Shown one piece after another: positions 6,063 through 8,596 of a stretch of DNA of 8,596 nt; within the stretch, counting starts at the first letter, position 1, and the number at the start of each line of letters is the position of its first letter. The stretch covers positions 1-8,596 of the forward strand of contig JAJFIG010000369.1 of NCBI GenBank assembly GCA_021775195.1. The letters are read 5' to 3'. The position numbers were made by a program, and so were the translations under genes. The stretch is from Rhodospirillales bacterium. Its GTDB lineage: Bacteria > Pseudomonadota > Alphaproteobacteria > Rhodospirillales > 2-02-FULL-58-16. The notes beneath the pieces are model-generated. The model was given only the letters and a program-made list of their open reading frames with translations. It ran no database searches and had not been told where the DNA came from.

Positions 6063-7850
6063 TCAGGGGTCAACGTATTGTTCGACGGCGACGTCGTCGA
6101 TCTGAGCCGGTTCGAGGAACTTCTCGGCGTATTCCTTGTAGATGCCCGAGGCGAGGAACAGCTCGAACAGGTCGCCGTCGATGTGCTGGTTTTCCTTCAT
6201 GGCGTGCATGATGCGGACGCTTTCGCTCAGCTTCTTCGCCTTCTTGTAGGGGCGGTCGGTGGCGGTCAGGGCCTCGAAGATGTCGGCGATGGCCATGATC
6301 CGTGCCGGGATCGACATGTCCTCCGTGCGAAGCCCCCTGGGGTAACCCGTGCCGTCCATTTTTTCGTGGTGGCCGCAGGCGAATTCGGGCACCCGTTGAA
6401 GGTGCTTGGGGAACGGCAGGCGCTCGAGCATGACGATGGTCTGCACGATATGATCGTTGATCTTGAAGCGCTCCTCCTCGGTCAGGGTCCCCTTGCTGAT
6501 GCACAGGTTGTAGATTTCCCCGAGATTGTATTCGTGCTCCGGCACAACGAGCTTGAAACCGCCGGCGTCGTGACCGGCGTCGATGGTCGTCGTGTCTCGG
6601 TGGATGATGTGTTCCCCCTTGTCGCTGAGCAGGGTTTCCTCGACGGGCAAGGTTGGCGTAGGCGAGCGGTCCTTGCGTAACCGTTCCGCCGGTCCCACGC
6701 CCAGGCGGTCGTCCAGGGTTCTGGCCCATGTGATCTCGGCGATACGCTTGACCCTCTCCTCCTTGGCGGGGGCCATGGCCTCGCTGCCGATATTGCATTC
6801 GGCGATGAAGGCGAAGTCGTCGTCCAGCTCGGCGAGCTTTTCCTCCAGGTCCCGGCGCAGGGTCTCGGCGTCGCCGCCGTCGAGAAGCGCCTTCAGGTAG
6901 CCGATCACGGCGTCGCGCTTGACCAGTTCGAACCGGGTGCGGATTTCATGGATACGGTCGTAGAGGGTCTCCAGCTTGGTTGCCTTGTCGACCACGTACT
7001 CGGGCGTCGTCACCTTGCCGCAATCGTGCAGCCACGAGGCGATATGAAGCTCGTACCATTCGGCCGCCGTCAGATCGAAGTCCGCGAACGGCGTGTCGGC
7101 CGACCGGCAGGCCGCCTCGGCCAGCATCCGGGTCAGTTCCGGCACCCGCTGGCAATGGCCCCCCGTATAGGGTGATTTTGCGTCGATGGCCGAGGCGATC
7201 AGGCGGATGAAGGAATCCAGAAGTGTCCGCTGCGCGCTCAGCAGCCGTTCGTTGTCCAGGGCCACCGCCGCCTGCGACGCCAGGGCCTCGACGAAGGGCT
7301 GGATTTCAGAAGCGAAGGGGATGACCTCGCCGGTCTCCCGGTCCTGGGCATTAAGCAGTTGAAGGACCCCGATGACGTCCCCTTCGTGGTTCTTGAGCGG
7401 TACCGTCAGGAACGACTTGGATCGGTATCCGGTCCCCTCGTCGAATTTCTTCGGCCCCGAGAAATCAAATTCCTCGGCGACGTAGGCATCGGGGATATTG
7501 ACCGACTCGCCGGTCAACGCCGCGTGCGACGCAATGTTCTTGTGGTTGGCCTTGCCCGTTTCGGCGTCGTAGATGCGCACCGGCGGGAACGGGATCGCCT
7601 CGCCCGTGGTTCCGCCCTTGGCCAGGTTCAGCGAGTCCGTCCGCATGATTTCGAACTTCAGGCAGTCGTCCTCGGTGCGCAGATAAAGCGTCCCGCCGTC
7701 GGCATTGCACATGTCCTTGGCTTCCAGAAGGATCGTTTCCATGAGGCGGTCGTGATCCCGTTCCGCCGACAAGGAAATGCCGATCTCGATCAGCCGCCGG
7801 AAGCGCTCGGCGGTATCGTCCCCTGGTGTCGTGTGGGCCGTGTCGGTCAT
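6063..7850 (-). CDS. GAF domain plus HD-GYP domain phosphodiesterase with a large internal insertion
   Basis: The 595-residue cytosolic protein has an N-terminal GAF sensor (about 15-205, with GTGYRSKSFLTVPLKN at 139-154 and GVLQLLNAQD at 161-170) and a C-terminal HD-GYP domain (about 210-575). HD-GYP proteins hydrolyse cyclic-di-GMP. The catalytic residues look intact: His232 (GGHCQRV), HDCGK (275-279), His467 (NDH), HHEKMDGTGYP (494-504), Asp523 (IADIFEALTATDRPYK). The position four residues before His232 is Tyr228 instead of the Glu found in trinuclear enzymes, which hints at a binuclear metal site. Between HDCGKVTTPE and the SKGTLTEEE helix is an insertion of about 170 residues (286-455), partly charged and helical. 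No membrane segment or receiver domain is present. GAGAGG lies 10 bases before the ATG at 7848-7850. It probably forms an operon with the GGCT-like gene 4 bases downstream. Confidence 0.92.
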   Translation of the reverse strand: MTDTAHTTPGDDTAERFRRLIEIGISLSAERDHDRLMETILLEAKDMCNADGGTLYLRTEDDCLKFEIMRTDSLNLAKGGTTGEAIPFPPVRIYDAETGKANHKNIASHAALTGESVNIPDAYVAEEFDFSGPKKFDEGTGYRSKSFLTVPLKNHEGDVIGVLQLLNAQDRETGEVIPFASEIQPFVEALASQAAVALDNERLLSAQRTLLDSFIRLIASAIDAKSPYTGGHCQRVPELTRMLAEAACRSADTPFADFDLTAAEWYELHIASWLHDCGKVTTPEYVVDKATKLETLYDRIHEIRTRFELVKRDAVIGYLKALLDGGDAETLRRDLEEKLAELDDDFAFIAECNIGSEAMAPAKEERVKRIAEITWARTLDDRLGVGPAERLRKDRSPTPTLPVEETLLSDKGEHIIHRDTTTIDAGHDAGGFKLVVPEHEYNLGEIYNLCISKGTLTEEERFKINDHIVQTIVMLERLPFPKHLQRVPEFACGHHEKMDGTGYPRGLRTEDMSIPARIMAIADIFEALTATDRPYKKAKKLSESVRIMHAMKENQHIDGDLFELFLASGIYKEYAEKFLEPAQIDDVAVEQYVDP

Positions 7851-7899
7851 GCCTCGGGCGCCTCTCGGCGATCCCGTTCCCCTCTGGCTGAATTTTCGT

Positions 7900-7931
7900 G
7901 ATGCCGGCGCCCTTGCCGTCGATGCCGGCGC
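7900..7931. repeat. Pair of 11 bp direct repeats in the leader of the HD-GYP gene
   Basis: GATGCCGGCGC occurs at 7900-7910 and again at 7921-7931, a period of 21 bases, or two helical turns. Each copy contains the palindrome GCCGGC. The pair lies between the predicted transcript start (about 7934) and the HD-GYP start codon at 7850. It could be a repressor operator or an RNA element, or chance in GC-rich DNA. Confidence 0.5.
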
Positions 7932-7940
7932 TTGAAGCGA

Positions 7941-7969
7941 AAACTATCGGTGTTTTTGCCCGAACACAA
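7941..7969 (-). promoter_or_regulatory. Putative promoter of the HD-GYP / GGCT-like operon
   Basis: On the minus strand TTGTGT (7964-7969) and TAGTTT (7941-7946) are 17 bases apart. Transcription would start near 7934 and leave a leader of about 84 bases containing both direct repeats. The spacing is ideal and both boxes are moderate matches. The rest of the 192 bp divergent region (7851-8042) shows only a weak TATGGT (8015-8020) that could be a -10 box for the plus-strand hydratase gene. Confidence 0.35.
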
Positions 7970-8042
7970 CCAATGCCGCGCCCCTTTCGATGGTTCGCCG
8001 TGGGCAGGATCGGCTATGGTGCCGGAAACGAGGGAGGGTGTG

Positions 8043-8596
8043 ATGGGCCAGAACTCAGACAAAACCGGCGCCGACGATCTCGCCCGGGCGCTGTGGCAGT
8101 GCCGCCGGGCGGGCGGTGTCATTTCGCGCGCCACCGCCGCTGGTCTGGCCACCGTCGAGGCCGCCTACGCCGTCCAGCGCCGGATATCATCCCTGGCGGG
8201 ACTGCCGCGCGCCGGCTGGAAGGTCGGGGTGACCAGCGTCGCGGCGCAGCGCCTGTTGGGCACCGAAACCCCGGCGACGGCGCCGCTGTTCGTGGATTAC
8301 TGTCATAAGAGCCCGGCCGTGGTCGCCGTGTTCACCGGCCAGGACGCCAGCGTCGAAAGCGAATTCGCCTTTCGCTTTGCCGACGATCTGCCGCCCCGCG
8401 AGGCGGCCTACGGTCGTGACGAGGTGTTGGCCGCGGTTGCCACCGTGTGCCCGGCGATCGAGGTCGTTGGCTGCCGGTTCGAGGGCGGCTTCGATGATCT
8501 CGGCGCCATTCGCCTTGTCGCCGACACGGTCGCCAACACCGCCTGGGTGAGAGGGCCCGAGCACCCGGACTGGCGGCGGATGGATATCAAGGGCCA
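8043..8596 (+). CDS. 2-keto-4-pentenoate hydratase / fumarylacetoacetate hydrolase family protein, N-terminal part
   Basis: The frame is open to the right edge, giving 184 residues of a protein whose family is usually about 260 long. It matches the hydratase/decarboxylase branch (MhpD, HpcG type) that adds water to 2-hydroxy-dienoates in meta-cleavage catabolism of aromatic compounds. Visible hallmarks are GWKVGVTSVAAQRLLGTE (58-75), APLFVDY (80-86), ESEFAFRF (105-112), DLPPREAAY (115-123) and CPAIEVVGCRFEGG (136-149). The three acidic metal ligands of the family correspond to Glu105, Glu107 and Glu140, so the site looks intact. The exact substrate cannot be told; many alphaproteobacterial members lie outside any known pathway cluster, and no ring-cleavage gene is visible here. 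The ATG at 8043 is preceded by GGAGG with 5 bases of spacing; an adjacent GTG at 8040 is also in frame. The gene is divergent from the HD-GYP gene. Confidence 0.9.
   Translation, partial: MGQNSDKTGADDLARALWQCRRAGGVISRATAAGLATVEAAYAVQRRISSLAGLPRAGWKVGVTSVAAQRLLGTETPATAPLFVDYCHKSPAVVAVFTGQDASVESEFAFRFADDLPPREAAYGRDEVLAAVATVCPAIEVVGCRFEGGFDDLGAIRLVADTVANTAWVRGPEHPDWRRMDIKG

Noticed and set aside
1..8596. A novel defence, mobile or biosynthetic system
   Set aside because: All recognisable genes belong to common housekeeping or signalling families. There are no recombinases, nucleases, repeats arrays, atypical base composition or unknown gene clusters to support such a system.

Overview
The window is high-GC, densely coded DNA with the look of an alphaproteobacterial chromosome, most likely a member of the Rhodospirillales or a close relative. 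The assignment rests on the plant-type (class II) glutamate-cysteine ligase, a 4-hydroxybenzoate polyprenyltransferase of the ubiquinone pathway, a DUF3422 protein and full-length TldD. It is an inference from gene content, not from a marker gene. I see no rRNA, tRNA, insertion sequence, phage gene, CRISPR array or toxin-antitoxin pair, and no stretch above 300 bases without a gene.

Layout from left to right: (1) a DUF3422 membrane-protein gene on the minus strand, cut by the left edge, is divergent from tldD on the plus strand across a 94 bp promoter region. (2) tldD converges on gshA (minus) with 15 bp between the stop codons. (3) gshA is divergent from ubiA (plus) across about 140 bp. (4) ubiA converges on a small unknown single-pass membrane protein gene (minus), the two stop codons abutting in one TGATCA palindrome. 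(5) Upstream of that, still on the minus strand, lie a gamma-glutamylcyclotransferase-like gene and a GAF plus HD-GYP phosphodiesterase gene, only 4 bp apart and probably cotranscribed in the order HD-GYP then GGCT-like; the small membrane protein gene seems to have its own promoter. (6) A hydratase of the 2-keto-4-pentenoate hydratase / fumarylacetoacetate hydrolase type starts divergently from the HD-GYP gene and runs off the right edge.

Functionally this is mostly housekeeping: peptide processing (TldD, whose partner TldE/PmbA is outside the window), glutathione synthesis (GshA), quinone synthesis (UbiA), c-di-GMP turnover (HD-GYP) and a catabolic hydratase. A loose glutathione theme links GshA, which makes gamma-glutamylcysteine, with the GGCT-like protein, whose family can cleave gamma-glutamyl compounds; that link is only a hypothesis. 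I found no convincing new multi-gene system. The points most worth checking are the large insertion inside the HD-GYP domain, the GGCT-like/HD-GYP gene pair, an 11 bp direct repeat in the HD-GYP leader, promoter positions that imply leaderless or near-leaderless mRNAs for DUF3422 and ubiA, and the uncharacterised 168-residue membrane protein.
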